This document shows positions 39,201 to 47,393 of a DNA stretch of 61,231 nucleotides, piece by piece. This stretch comes from a virus. The notes below the pieces were generated by a model. It was not told the origin of the DNA. It saw nothing but the letters and a program-made list of their open reading frames with translations, and ran no database searches. Where the stretch lies: positions 1-61,231 of the IMG/VR virus record IMGVR_UViG_3300042516_004065. One strand, written 5' to 3'. Each line of letters begins with the position of its first letter. Position 1 is the stretch's first letter. Position numbers and translations under genes: made by a program.

Positions 39201-39854
39201 TTAGATTGTCCATTCTTCAGTGCCGCCAAGAGCTTCTGCAATCGTAGGAAACTGACCACAGAAAATTTTCTTAGCGTCCTTTGCAATCTGCATGTGTTCC
39301 ATTTGTGTACCGTGCTTTTCACGGAGAGCAATGTAAGTAATCCATGAACGCAAGGACCCATTCATATAGATACGGGTTGGAGAAGCAAGCGGAAGAATGT
39401 TACGTGCACATTCTTTTGCGACACCTGAACTCACCATCTCTTTATACAGATGTTCAGCTTCTTCAAAAAGAGTACTGATGCGCCGGTAATACTGACCGGT
39501 CATCTCCGCATCAAGATCATCAACAGAATTCTGTCTGTTCTTTGTATCCTGGCGACGCAGGTGCGGCACATAAGTTGAACCTAACAGGTTGATGTCTGCG
39601 TAGCGTTGACTGAATTCCTGGAAGGAAAACGAACGGTGACGGATGATCTGCGCTGAGATTGCACGCGTTGTGTGAATCTCTACGCACATGTTTGCCATTT
39701 CAAATGGCGACCAGTGAGCATGTTTAATTAGATAATGGAGCAACTTAGGAGCAGTCTCCATGTTGTTCTCATTGGCTGGCGCTGAAACGCGAGCCATCTT
39801 TGTGATCAGTGCTTCGGCATCTGGCGTTGCCCAAACAAGTTCAACAATGCTCAT
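39201..39854 (-). CDS. thyX: Flavin-dependent thymidylate synthase ThyX
   Basis: 217 residues. Signature RHRSFSFQEFSQRY (RHR at 72-74, then seven residues to Ser82), plus a C-terminal RSWITYIALREKHGTQMEHM. Converts dUMP to dTMP with methylene-THF and FAD. With the dCMP deaminase it forms a dTMP supply line for phage DNA synthesis. It starts ATGA-coupled to the small gene at 39851. Confidence 0.96.
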   Translation of the reverse strand: MSIVELVWATPDAEALITKMARVSAPANENNMETAPKLLHYLIKHAHWSPFEMANMCVEIHTTRAISAQIIRHRSFSFQEFSQRYADINLLGSTYVPHLRRQDTKNRQNSVDDLDAEMTGQYYRRISTLFEEAEHLYKEMVSSGVAKECARNILPLASPTRIYMNGSLRSWITYIALREKHGTQMEHMQIAKDAKKIFCGQFPTIAEALGGTEEWTI

Positions 39855-40027
39855 CGGTTGGCTGATTCGTCGTCAACCAGCATACAAGAAAGACACGAAA
39901 CTAAATGTTCAATGTCATCCTTTTTTAAGAAATCAAACGTAACGACAAGAGAACCACTACAGATAGAGAATGAGTATTCATCTACTAAAGGATCAAAAGC
40001 TCCTGTAGCCTGAATCTTGTCACTCAC
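39851..40027 (-). CDS. Small acidic protein
   Basis: 58 residues from GTG 40027 to TGA 39851-39853. SDKIQATGAFDPLVDEYSFS, then FDFLKKDDIEHLVSCLSCML. GTGAGTGA makes an 8-nt overlap with the upstream gene, and the stop shares ATGA with thyX. It closes the gap exactly between fibre cluster and thyX. Confidence 0.62.
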   Translation of the reverse strand: MSDKIQATGAFDPLVDEYSFSICSGSLVVTFDFLKKDDIEHLVSCLSCMLVDDESANR

Positions 40028-40271
40028 TTATGGGATCAACAGGTGGTTCCGGTGGTTTCGGAGTGATATAAAAAGTAAGAGTATAAGGATCCCAGTTTAA
40101 AACTTCTGTTTCAGGGTTGTAAGCAGGTTCAACGTACGGACCAGTGTATCCAGCATCTGCAATTTCTTCTGCTGTAAATGTAGATGGATCTGTACGTGTA
40201 GAACCATCGCTTAAACGGATACGAAAAGGTAAAACCTGGGGCCAACAGGTATGGTAAGAGTAGAGCATCAT
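40020..40271 (-). CDS. Small Pro-rich tail-cluster protein
   Basis: 83 residues. MMLYSYHTCWPQVLPFRIRL, then TFTAEEIADAGYTGPYVEPA and a Pro-rich tail (ITPKPPEPPVDPI). The EEIADAGY motif is found in many phage tail-associated small proteins. Starts within ATGA shared with the propeller protein. Confidence 0.68.
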   Translation of the reverse strand: MMLYSYHTCWPQVLPFRIRLSDGSTRTDPSTFTAEEIADAGYTGPYVEPAYNPETEVLNWDPYTLTFYITPKPPEPPVDPISE

Positions 40272-41920
40272 GCAAACCTCAACGAGAATTGGTACATACC
40301 TTGAGTGCTGTCAGATAACACAAACATGCGAGTGCCGTCAGGAGAAACGCGGACGCCCCATGGAGTGCTTGCTGTTCCAGTTAATCCAAGCAAAGGAATT
40401 AACTCAACTGTACTAAGTGTTGCTGTCGTTAAATCGTTCGGAGATGTAAGCGTAATTTGTCGAACTTGCCTGCCGCCCGCAGGGTTTGCTGCATTGCTAT
40501 CTAGTGTCACATAAATCCGCAATCCATCTGCAGTTACATGAATGCCATAACTTCCAGTAACTGAAAAACTTTGGGATAACGTTGCCGTGCCTAATTCATA
40601 GGCGGTTGATAACGTGTATTTGCGGACGCTATTACTGCCGCCAGTTAAAAACAAAAGTGTGCCGTCGCTGTTAATATGAAGACCTCTTGGTGTAGTTTCA
40701 GTACCGCCAACATAAGTAAAACCTTTTGCGGTGCCAGTATCCCAAGCTGTACCTAACTGAATTTCATAAACACAGTCATTGGTGCGACCTAGGACATAAA
40801 TCTCAGTGCCATCGTCTTTGAACGTGACGCCCGTTGGAGCAGTCTCAAAACCAATCGAGAGTGACTTAGAAAAAGAAATTGTTGACACGTTCCAGGCAGT
40901 AGACAGCGTGAACTCACGCACGGCATCATTGGCTTGACCTATAACGTACATCTTGGTGCCGTCGTCCTTGAACCACAAGCCACTCGGTGCAGTCTCTCCT
41001 ACAGTGGCAGAGACACGCAAGAATGTAGCGGTGCTGACATCCCATGCCGTGCTTAGGTCATACTCATTAACATCGTCACCTGTTGATCCTATGACGTACA
41101 TCTTGAGGCCGTCAGGCTTAAAGAACACATCACTAGGGTTTATTTCTTCTGTGCCAACTGCTTTGCTTTTACTGGCATAACTTGCAGTAGCAATGTCCCA
41201 AGCGGTACTTAACGTGTATTGATACACCGTGTCGGTAGTTGCTCCGACCATGTAAAAAGTCAAGCCATCACTCTTGAAGAAAATGCCCTGTGCGTTGGTA
41301 TCTTGAGTGTTTACACTAAAGCTCTTAGTGGAATAAGTAGCTGTGCTGACATCCCACGCAGTGCTCAGTGTGTATTGATACACTATCCTACTGGTGTTAC
41401 CTAAAACGTACATCTTGGTGCCACTGTCACCAAAGACGAAACCCTCTGACGATAGATCTTGCGTGCCAATGTAAACCCTCTTTACATCAACCGTGGCCGT
41501 AGCAAGGTCATAAGGCGTAGATAACGTACACGACCAGACGGTAGCACCAGCCCGTCCAGTAAACCACAGACGGGTGCCATCGTTGCTAATTGCAAGTCCA
41601 TTACAGTTAAGGTCCCAATCACCAACTACCAGGCTTTTACCTGAATAGGTGATGGTTGAAAGATCCCAAGGCGTCGAACATTCGTATTGAAATATGATGG
41701 CTGTTGTTCTAGTTCCAGTTACGGATACATAGACATACCGGCCATCACGACTGACATCGAAACCGTTTTCAATACCAGAACTTGCCAGCGCGTTGAACAC
41801 ATTGTCGTAACCAAAGCGGCTTACGTACTTTTTGGCATCTTGCAACGCTACTATGTCATCAGCTTGATAAACTCCTGATGCTCGTTTGCTGTCTGTGCCG
41901 CCAATAACTCCGAGTCTCAT
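40268..41920 (-). CDS. Beta-propeller tail-spike or adhesin
   Basis: 550 residues, built from about eleven repeats of roughly 48 residues: FFKSDGLTFYMVGATTDTVY, QYTLSTAWDIATASY, then KSKAVGTEE. Each repeat matches a YncE-like propeller blade (DG..MYV.G...D.V.QY.LSTAWDV). Long propellers bind surface glycans or proteins; here presumably on the host cell. It heads an oppositely oriented second fibre cluster (39.8-43 kb) separate from the one at 1-5 kb. Confidence 0.8.
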   Translation of the reverse strand: MRLGVIGGTDSKRASGVYQADDIVALQDAKKYVSRFGYDNVFNALASSGIENGFDVSRDGRYVYVSVTGTRTTAIIFQYECSTPWDLSTITYSGKSLVVGDWDLNCNGLAISNDGTRLWFTGRAGATVWSCTLSTPYDLATATVDVKRVYIGTQDLSSEGFVFGDSGTKMYVLGNTSRIVYQYTLSTAWDVSTATYSTKSFSVNTQDTNAQGIFFKSDGLTFYMVGATTDTVYQYTLSTAWDIATASYASKSKAVGTEEINPSDVFFKPDGLKMYVIGSTGDDVNEYDLSTAWDVSTATFLRVSATVGETAPSGLWFKDDGTKMYVIGQANDAVREFTLSTAWNVSTISFSKSLSIGFETAPTGVTFKDDGTEIYVLGRTNDCVYEIQLGTAWDTGTAKGFTYVGGTETTPRGLHINSDGTLLFLTGGSNSVRKYTLSTAYELGTATLSQSFSVTGSYGIHVTADGLRIYVTLDSNAANPAGGRQVRQITLTSPNDLTTATLSTVELIPLLGLTGTASTPWGVRVSPDGTRMFVLSDSTQGMYQFSLRFA

Positions 41921-42279
41921 CAGCTAATATCCTCGTAACCGATAACAAGAACTAAATCACTATTTGCACTAGCTTGTGCACGAAGACTATCTCCTTCTTC
42001 AAGATAGAAATAAGTTTCTTTTGTGCTGAGAACTTGTGTACTATCAGGTGCTACAGCAATTGTAAAAGCAATATAACGATCTGTAGTACCATCAAAAATA
42101 GAAAGACTAATATCAGCAGCATTTACACCATCTACGTTGGCGCAAAAAATACTATTGATCTTTAATACTTTATTGCTTGCAGCAGCGTTACTTAGTGCTG
42201 CAGCTAAGGTGGTTGTAACAGCATAGCGAGCTGTCTTACCTGTGATTGTTGTAGGAGATTTTAAATTAGGTGCAGCCAT
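41920..42279 (-). CDS. Tail or neck accessory protein
   Basis: 119 residues. APNLKSPTTITGKTARYAVT, then VLKINSIFCANVDGVNAADI and DSLRAQASANSDLVLVIGYE. This family is common in phage tail regions. Resembles the plus-strand protein at 882-1223 in layout. One-nt overlaps on both sides mark a tight operon. Confidence 0.72.
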   Translation of the reverse strand: MAAPNLKSPTTITGKTARYAVTTTLAAALSNAAASNKVLKINSIFCANVDGVNAADISLSIFDGTTDRYIAFTIAVAPDSTQVLSTKETYFYLEEGDSLRAQASANSDLVLVIGYEDIS

Positions 42280-42755
42280 TAGAAGATCATTCCAGCAATA
42301 ACAGGGTCAACAGTAACGCTACCACCGCCACCAGTAGCTGTGATTGTGGTGCCAGAAATTGATAGACCAGAGCCAACAGTTAAGTATGTCAGCTTGCTAT
42401 CACTATCATCCCAAAACACTATTTTATCAGAGCCTGCATCGTCAGCACTGATAGTACCTGAGCTAACAGAAATAATATCTGCAATTGAAACAGCAGCAGA
42501 TGTTACTTCAGAAGTTAAGGTAGTGCCACTGATAGTTAAACCTGTGCTTACCGTAAGATAAGTTAGTTTGCTGGCACTATCATCCCAAAAGACAATCTTG
42601 TCAGAACCTGCATCGTCAGCACCGATGATGTTAGAGCTTGCATCAAGCACATCAGCAGCAGAAGCAGCAATCGTGACGCTACCTCCTCCACCGCCTCCGG
42701 TTGAAACAATATCTAAGTTACCAGTGAAAGGATTATACTGATAAGCCACAATCAA
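42279..42755 (-). CDS. Tail-fibre N-terminal domain-like protein with internal repeat
   Basis: 158 residues. YQYNPFTGNLDIVSTGGGGG, a common start of phage fibre connectors. Two copies of ADDAGSDKIVFWDDS with SKLTYLTV and ISGTT lie at about residues 45-80 and 100-135. A Gly-rich hinge follows each. Likely links the propeller protein to the tail. Confidence 0.75.
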   Translation of the reverse strand: MIVAYQYNPFTGNLDIVSTGGGGGGSVTIAASAADVLDASSNIIGADDAGSDKIVFWDDSASKLTYLTVSTGLTISGTTLTSEVTSAAVSIADIISVSSGTISADDAGSDKIVFWDDSDSKLTYLTVGSGLSISGTTITATGGGGSVTVDPVIAGMIF

Positions 42756-42958
42756 CTCCTAGTAATAGTAAGAAGATTGTTCAGACCATCATAGGTTAAA
42801 GTCAAAGTAGCAACCGTAATACCACTGGAGCCACCCTCTTTATAGGTAATACCAGTTACGTTGCCACTTGTATATGACAAGCTAACGTAATCATGTGCAG
42901 GAACAAGAAGTCCCTGGATTACATTAACTGTGTTTGGCATGTTGTTAAAAGCTGCCAT
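42752..42958 (-). CDS. Small tail-cluster protein
   Basis: 68 residues from ATG 42958. AAFNNMPNTVNVIQGLLVPA, then YVSLSYTSGNVTGITYKEGG and TLTYDGLNNLLTITR. Similar 60-70-residue proteins (YDxxxLxxITR ending) occur next to fibre genes in many phages. First gene of the cluster; 4-nt overlap with the next. Confidence 0.72.
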   Translation of the reverse strand: MAAFNNMPNTVNVIQGLLVPAHDYVSLSYTSGNVTGITYKEGGSSGITVATLTLTYDGLNNLLTITRS

Positions 42959-43018
42959 ATTCAACCAGTCTTTCTACCACTATACAACGGGGACTGCTGA
43001 ATCCAGTAGCAGATAACG

Positions 43019-43339
43019 TTACTCAGTTAATGCGTAATGATCTTGACGGATCTTATCAAATTCTTCTTCTAAACAGATACGCATTTGTGAATGTTGAGAA
43101 GGAGTTTTTAATCCGTCCCAAAGAATACTGACGTAGCAAACCCTGCTGGTGCGACCATTGCTTGAAGTCAGTACTTTGATGGTGTTGCCAACCACAACAC
43201 CACGGCGATGGCTTGTGTACTTTTTAACAATCTCTCGTGCTTCCTTGCGGATAGCAGAGATTAGAGATGCTTTCGGGCGCTCTGCTACCCGATCACCTGG
43301 CTGGAACTTCGGTTGAATCGTCGCTGGCTTCCTCGTCAT
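43019..43339 (-). CDS. Small basic hypothetical protein
   Basis: 106 residues. N-terminal FQPGDRVAERPKA, then RRGVVVGNTIKVLTSSNGRT and YVSILWDGLKTPSQHSQMRI. The pattern (GDRVxx...RGxVxG...V.WDG...) is that of a small SH3-like beta barrel. Overlaps the upstream gene by 47 nt. Unknown function. Confidence 0.68.
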   Translation of the reverse strand: MTRKPATIQPKFQPGDRVAERPKASLISAIRKEAREIVKKYTSHRRGVVVGNTIKVLTSSNGRTSRVCYVSILWDGLKTPSQHSQMRICLEEEFDKIRQDHYALTE

Positions 43340-43514
43340 TGGGAAAGAGATCCAAGCTCTCGATGTACTCGCGCATCATGGTAGCAAAAGTTTCGTCGGT
43401 GAAATCTTTAATAAAGTTGTACTCAGGATGAGTCTCTTCATCCCACTCAAAAGAAAAGGTGCTGGTCTCCTCGTCAAAGGTAACGGTGAGACCAGCATCA
43501 GATGAAATGTCCAT
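43293..43514 (-). CDS. Small acidic protein
   Basis: 73 residues. MDISSDAGLTVTFDEETSTF, then WDEETHPEYNFIKDFTDETF. Strongly acidic, DNA-mimic-like charge, though I cannot assign a family. A 7-bp hairpin abuts its start codon directly. Confidence 0.65.
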   Translation of the reverse strand: MDISSDAGLTVTFDEETSTFSFEWDEETHPEYNFIKDFTDETFATMMREYIESLDLFPNDEEASDDSTEVPAR

Positions 43515-43533
43515 AGCAACAACTAGTGTTGCT
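43515..43533 (-). other. Stem-loop abutting start codon
   Basis: AGCAACA-CTAGT-TGTTGCT, 7-bp perfect stem with a 5-nt loop, ending at the base before ATG 43514. No ribosome site can lie between. It may block or insulate initiation. Confidence 0.75.
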
Positions 43534-43538
43534 TTATC

Positions 43539-45098
43539 TTACTGTTGATCAGTAATACCAAGTGCTTGCTGTAAACACCGCTCATACACCTGGCGCTCAC
43601 CAGGTTCTAGGTTGGCATTAAACGGTGAGACAGTCTGACCAACGTGGAGCATCCCCATGTTCAGGGTCAGCAGAGAGGTCAGCCAGGGCTTCCCGTTACG
43701 TTCAGCAAAGACCAGGAAGGCTTTGTGCTGAAGCACACGGTCGTCATAGCCAGCTGAACCAACGCAATTACGGACTGCCTTGCCCCAGCGGATGACTTCG
43801 TGGTTGGTAGAAGGCTGGAACATATGAATGGTTCCAACTTCAGTTTCAAAAGTAACTGGAGACGGAATCAAATCCATAGGTAAGTTCTTCAGTTGGTTAT
43901 CCAGTTGAAGAGTAATACCAACATAATGATCATGAACTTCTTGAAGACGCCAACGCTTAGGTTCTTTTAAGTATTCAGGATTAGGAGTTACACAATTATC
44001 AATATATCGTCTGACTTGCATTAACATATCCATCGTGTCACGAATGGTTGTATCGTAATCACGCTTTTGTTTAATTTCAATCTCTTCTAAAATCCAGTTA
44101 GCAAACATCTGTGGAGTAATTTTAGAGCGTAACCACTCCATAAATTCTCCTTTAAAGCCTGGCCTTACATACTCAAGCTTGTAGAATACTCCCCATGTTG
44201 ACCAGTGAGTAGAGAATTTATACTCAGCAAACTGATTATAAAGATGAATAGAACGATCGTATTCATCAGGGAATACAGTAAGAAAAAGATAGATATAGCT
44301 AAGCTTGTGCAACATACGTTCAGTATGTACAGGCTCAGTTAAGATGTTTTGCTTTAAAGTTTCCGCTTCTTTTCTAACTTCGTTTTGATAAAATTTACTA
44401 TTGATAATGGTGCTGTTAGTTTTGAGATTAAAAGAGTCTTCTGTTAGCGTATAAAGCTTTTGATTAGCCAACCATTCAGCAGGATAAAAAGATTCCTTAT
44501 CCTTAACATTAAAGTGTTGTTGATAGAAGAACTTACTTGCAGCATAAAGTCCTAGCTGTGTGCGTATACCAGAACGCTCAGGAGGATGTGGCAATTCAAG
44601 TTGAGCATTAACTGATCTGATGAAAGAATCAAACGCTTCAAAACGTTCTCGTTCTACTTTGTAGCGTATAGTGAATGGATTTCCTTTTGCAATCTTTAAA
44701 TCTTTTAAAGATGTATCTGCACGAAACTCTTTGTACTCAGTATCATCAAGAGACTCGTACCAATGTCTAAGAATGATTGGACATTCTTTATTACCAATCG
44801 TCCAGCAATACCAATGTTCTGTTTTACTTTGTAAACATTTATCCCATGCAATCAAATAACGAACGTCAACTACGTAATAACGTGAAGAAGCTGATCGGAA
44901 ACAAAGCTCTTCATAGATCTCGTGGATTTTTTCTACTGTCAGATCAAAAAAGATGTCAGGGCAAGGGAAAGCTAACTTTGTTTTCCGCTTAAGTCTGGCG
45001 CCAGCTTCCCTTGGTTCTTTCTTGGGTTTGATTTGTTTAAGAGTCTGGTCGTAATCAACCAGTTTGTTTGCCAGTTGTTCAGGAAGACGGAATTCCAT
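43539..45098 (-). CDS. PcfJ-like protein
   Basis: 519 residues. The C-terminal 110 residues hold the PcfJ-like core: IHMFQPSTNHEVIRWGKAVR then NCVGSAGYDDRV and LVFAERNGKPWLTSLLTLN. PcfJ-type proteins come from conjugative plasmids and phages; the Cys-Val-Gly motif and following strands suggest an unknown enzymatic or binding function. The N-terminal 400 residues are helical and aromatic-rich. A terminator hairpin and double TTTGCAC leader precede its ATG. Confidence 0.75.
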   Translation of the reverse strand: MEFRLPEQLANKLVDYDQTLKQIKPKKEPREAGARLKRKTKLAFPCPDIFFDLTVEKIHEIYEELCFRSASSRYYVVDVRYLIAWDKCLQSKTEHWYCWTIGNKECPIILRHWYESLDDTEYKEFRADTSLKDLKIAKGNPFTIRYKVERERFEAFDSFIRSVNAQLELPHPPERSGIRTQLGLYAASKFFYQQHFNVKDKESFYPAEWLANQKLYTLTEDSFNLKTNSTIINSKFYQNEVRKEAETLKQNILTEPVHTERMLHKLSYIYLFLTVFPDEYDRSIHLYNQFAEYKFSTHWSTWGVFYKLEYVRPGFKGEFMEWLRSKITPQMFANWILEEIEIKQKRDYDTTIRDTMDMLMQVRRYIDNCVTPNPEYLKEPKRWRLQEVHDHYVGITLQLDNQLKNLPMDLIPSPVTFETEVGTIHMFQPSTNHEVIRWGKAVRNCVGSAGYDDRVLQHKAFLVFAERNGKPWLTSLLTLNMGMLHVGQTVSPFNANLEPGERQVYERCLQQALGITDQQ

Positions 45099-45111
45099 GG
45101 TGCAAAACGTG

Positions 45112-45138
45112 CAAAGAAAAAGCCCTCACTAGGAGGGC
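45112..45138 (-). terminator. Terminator fused with TTTGCAC leader
   Basis: GCCCTC-CTAGT-GAGGGC stem (45122-45138) followed by TTTTTCTTTGC on the minus strand. The stop of the upstream gene (45129-45131) is inside its loop. The U tract runs straight into TTTGCACGTTTTGCACC-ATG of the PcfJ-like gene. Confidence 0.8.
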
Positions 45139-45521
45139 AGTGTGTTTTTGAGCCAGGTGCGAACTGTTGTCTCACCCATATCCAACTGTTTGGCAATGGC
45201 CCTATAAGTTAGACCTTCCTTTCGCAGCTGGTGACAGATTTGTAATCGAACGTCAGGAGAAGTGTTCTTGACGTAATTACTAACAACTGCATCATCAACA
45301 TCTGTAAAGAGTGGATGAACAGTTGCCTTTGGTTTTGGTTTAGGAAGAGGCTTCAGCTTTGGAAGATGAACCTCTAAGACACCAGTGATGCGGATGGAGC
45401 GTGCACCAGGGTTTAAGCGTAGTGCTTTGTCCTGAGCATCGACTCCATCCTTTGCTCTGATCTTAGAAGCTACAGGCTTTCCATCACCAAACTGGATCAA
45501 GATGCTGTAAGTCTTTTCCAT
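45129..45521 (-). CDS. Helix-turn-helix protein
   Basis: 130 residues. N-terminal beta-rich half (YSILIQFGDGKPVASKIRA), a Pro/Lys linker (LPKLKPLPKPKPKATVH) and a C-terminal HTH, LQICHQLRKEGLTYRAIAKQ then LDMGETTVRTWL. The recognition helix pattern resembles transposase or resolvase-type HTH. Probably DNA-binding regulator. Start shares TGATG with the upstream stop. Confidence 0.75.
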   Translation of the reverse strand: MEKTYSILIQFGDGKPVASKIRAKDGVDAQDKALRLNPGARSIRITGVLEVHLPKLKPLPKPKPKATVHPLFTDVDDAVVSNYVKNTSPDVRLQICHQLRKEGLTYRAIAKQLDMGETTVRTWLKNTLPS

Positions 45522-45961
45522 CAGATCTTTACATGCTTCCAGCTTTCGTTACGAGCAACGCTACGGATTGTAGCGAAGTGAACGTTATAAGCTTTGGACA
45601 GTTCTTCGTACATAGCTTGAGTGCTGTGAAAGCTATTGATAAATTTCTTATCTGACAGAAATAACCGAATTTCACGGACAGTATCTTCTGTCAGCTTAGC
45701 CATCCCGTTCAGCTCACCAACACGCTTATCGCCACCAGGAAGGTGCCGACCACGTAGAGGGCTAGTGATCTTACGTTGTGGCTTAGTAACAGTTGTTGCC
45801 TTGACCTGAGGCAGAACCTGCTTTAAGGGAGCAGTAATACGGATCCGTTCTTGACCACGTTGTGCAGTCAGAATGATCTGTCCGTCTTGAACATCAATGC
45901 TTGGAGAGTCAGCATCGGACAACTCTAGCAGTTGAACAGGTTGGAAATTAAAGGGAGGCAT
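45521..45961 (-). CDS. NUMOD/HTH DNA-binding protein
   Basis: 146 residues from ATG 45961. N-terminal half FNFQPVQLLELSDADSPSID is similar in style to the neighbour. C-terminal 65 residues: NGMAKLTEDTVREIRLFLSD, ending HFATIRSVARNESWKHVKI, the DNA-binding half seen at the end of HNH homing endonucleases (AKLTxxxVxxIR...I..I....WKHV), but there is no nuclease domain. Perhaps a domesticated homing-endonuclease tail used as regulator. TTTGCACACCCGCC-ATG leader. Confidence 0.7.
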   Translation of the reverse strand: MPPFNFQPVQLLELSDADSPSIDVQDGQIILTAQRGQERIRITAPLKQVLPQVKATTVTKPQRKITSPLRGRHLPGGDKRVGELNGMAKLTEDTVREIRLFLSDKKFINSFHSTQAMYEELSKAYNVHFATIRSVARNESWKHVKI

Positions 45962-46326
45962 GGCGGGTGTGCAAATGAGGTTGCGCCGTTTGCTTGCAAA
46001 TACTAGCGACTGTTGTCTAGACTGGCAATGCAGCTTCAGAAAGGGAATCTGAAGTTTGTGTGTGCAAAGCAAAGGGAGTGGACTGGGGTGGTGCCCGGTC
46101 CATTTTTTTATCTATGGGATGGTACATATGTATCTATTTAGGTTTAGTTCTATGTTGTATATATCTATATTCTTACGTGGCGGTGGGCCGTTCTCCAAGA
46201 GAACCTTTTCTTGATTTATCTGCAAAATAAAATGAAGCTACGCAGCAGTACTGGTAGCCTGTTCAAATAGATTTAATTATTTATTAAGTTATTTATATTG
46301 TCTTAATGATTCTCTTGGTTCGTTGT
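45962..46326. promoter_or_regulatory. Gene-free A+T-rich region
   Basis: 365 bp. On the minus strand it carries two TTTGCACAC elements (near 45965-45975 and 46058-46068), a 7-bp hairpin CTTCAGA/TCTGAAG (46034-46054) and TATATA-rich sequence near 46155-46175 that may hold the promoter of the two DNA-binding genes. GTTCTC-CAA-GAGAAC (46190-46204) followed by CTTTTCTT could terminate plus-strand transcription. No coding frame is convincing. Confidence 0.5.
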
Positions 46327-46509
46327 TCAGCAGTCGCTGCGAGTTAAATCTCTTTTGTAATCATAGAGACCACGATAGAAACAACCAGCTACAAATCTTT
46401 GAAAATCTGTTTCATCTCGTACAATGCCAAGCCCTTTGAGCGTTGTTAGTAAGCTGGCAATGTCAAGACGTTGATCATCGCTTAAGAAAAGGTAACCTCT
46501 GTCAGGCAT
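46327..46509 (-). CDS. Small hypothetical protein
   Basis: 60 residues. MPDRGYLFLSDDQRLDIASL, then FQRFVAGCFYRGLYDYKRD. Helical. Its ATG is preceded by AAATGC-ATCT-GCATTT-CC, so a 6-bp hairpin ends two bases before the start codon, as at 43514. Confidence 0.58.
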   Translation of the reverse strand: MPDRGYLFLSDDQRLDIASLLTTLKGLGIVRDETDFQRFVAGCFYRGLYDYKRDLTRSDC

Positions 46510-46574
46510 GGAAATGCAGATGCATTTGTTAATTGTAGTCTACCGAACAGGTTACTAACTAATTGTTAGGAAGA

Positions 46575-46823
46575 TCACATGTCTTCAAAGTAAAGGAATT
46601 TCTTAATCTCCTTCTCACTGGCAGAGAGTAACTTCTCGATAGTCTTCAGTTTCTTTTCTGCAGACAGAGCACGATTGCTCCAGTAGGTTAGATGCTGATT
46701 TGTTTCAGTCAGTTGTGATTCCAATGCATTTTGAAAGATTGCACTAGGACTGATATCAAAGTTAGATGATTTCCACCTGGCGTGCATCTCATCTGGGATG
46801 CTAACGGACAGAACAACGGCCAT
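46575..46823 (-). CDS. Ribbon-helix-helix protein
   Basis: 82 residues. VVLSVSIPDEMHARWKSSNF then SPSAIFQNALESQL is an RHH (CopG/Arc/MetJ) pattern: one beta strand and two helices. The C-terminal 40 residues form a coiled coil (KKLKTIEKLLSASEKEIKKF). Dimeric DNA binder, often autoregulatory. The start codon is fused to a terminator-like hairpin that could be its operator or attenuator. Confidence 0.8.
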   Translation of the reverse strand: MAVVLSVSIPDEMHARWKSSNFDISPSAIFQNALESQLTETNQHLTYWSNRALSAEKKLKTIEKLLSASEKEIKKFLYFEDM

Positions 46824-46859
46824 AAAAAATCTGTGTTACCTCGATACAAGATAACACAG
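46824..46859 (-). terminator. Terminator or attenuator abutting the RHH gene
   Basis: CTGTGTTA ... TAACACAG (46831-46838, 46852-46859) is an 8-bp stem followed by ATTTTTT and immediately ATG 46823. The U tract takes the place of a ribosome site. The palindrome may also bind the RHH dimer. Confidence 0.72.
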
Positions 46860-46885
46860 GTTCTTATTGTTCTATTTAATGAGGG

Positions 46886-47095
46886 TCAGTGCTCAACCCA
46901 GTCTAATACTTTGCTTCCACCTGGCGACGCCGTAGAAACCAGAGGAACTGGTTCTGCTACAGCAAGATTGTCGTTGATGAGACGCATTGCGTTGGAAAAC
47001 TCAATGGCATCATCAAGATTGGGAAAGGCTGGAGCAAAGGTACCTACATCTGCATGATGGATCATGACGATGTAAGCAGTCACAGGAAGTTTCAT
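46886..47095 (-). CDS. Small hypothetical protein
   Basis: 69 residues from ATG 47095. KLPVTAYIVMIHHADVGTFA, then FPNLDDAIEFSNAMRLINDN. Small alpha/beta. A 10-bp hairpin (CCAGG-core, 47114-47143) lies 18 nt upstream of the ATG. Confidence 0.58.
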   Translation of the reverse strand: MKLPVTAYIVMIHHADVGTFAPAFPNLDDAIEFSNAMRLINDNLAVAEPVPLVSTASPGGSKVLDWVEH

Positions 47096-47150
47096 TGAGA
47101 TGAAGAAGGTTCCCCAGGACACAGTGACGAGGATGTGCCCTGGAGTGAAC

Positions 47151-47318
47151 TTAAGGTAGCACGAACGGGCCGCTCTTGAAGTAGAGAGTTGGGTTCTCCT
47201 TCACAGCTTGGTCAGCTTCAATGTGATTGGTAATTTTGATGACTTCACTCTTGCCGTCAGGACGTTGAGCAAGGATTGCCCAGGCAAGTTTTTCAGCTGG
47301 CGACATATTGGATTCCAT
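47151..47318 (-). CDS. Small hypothetical protein
   Basis: 55 residues, ATG 47316-47318 to TAA 47151-47153. MESNMSPAEKLAWAILAQRP, then EVIKITNHIEADQAVKENPT. Compact folded-looking. Ribosome site is poor. It fills the interval between two otherwise separate genes. Confidence 0.58.
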   Translation of the reverse strand: MESNMSPAEKLAWAILAQRPDGKSEVIKITNHIEADQAVKENPTLYFKSGPFVLP

Positions 47319-47393
47319 GGGAGATATTTTCCATCCGGTAATTAATTATGAGGGGCACAAACCTATCCAAGTGCAGTGTCTTGTAAGACTGAA

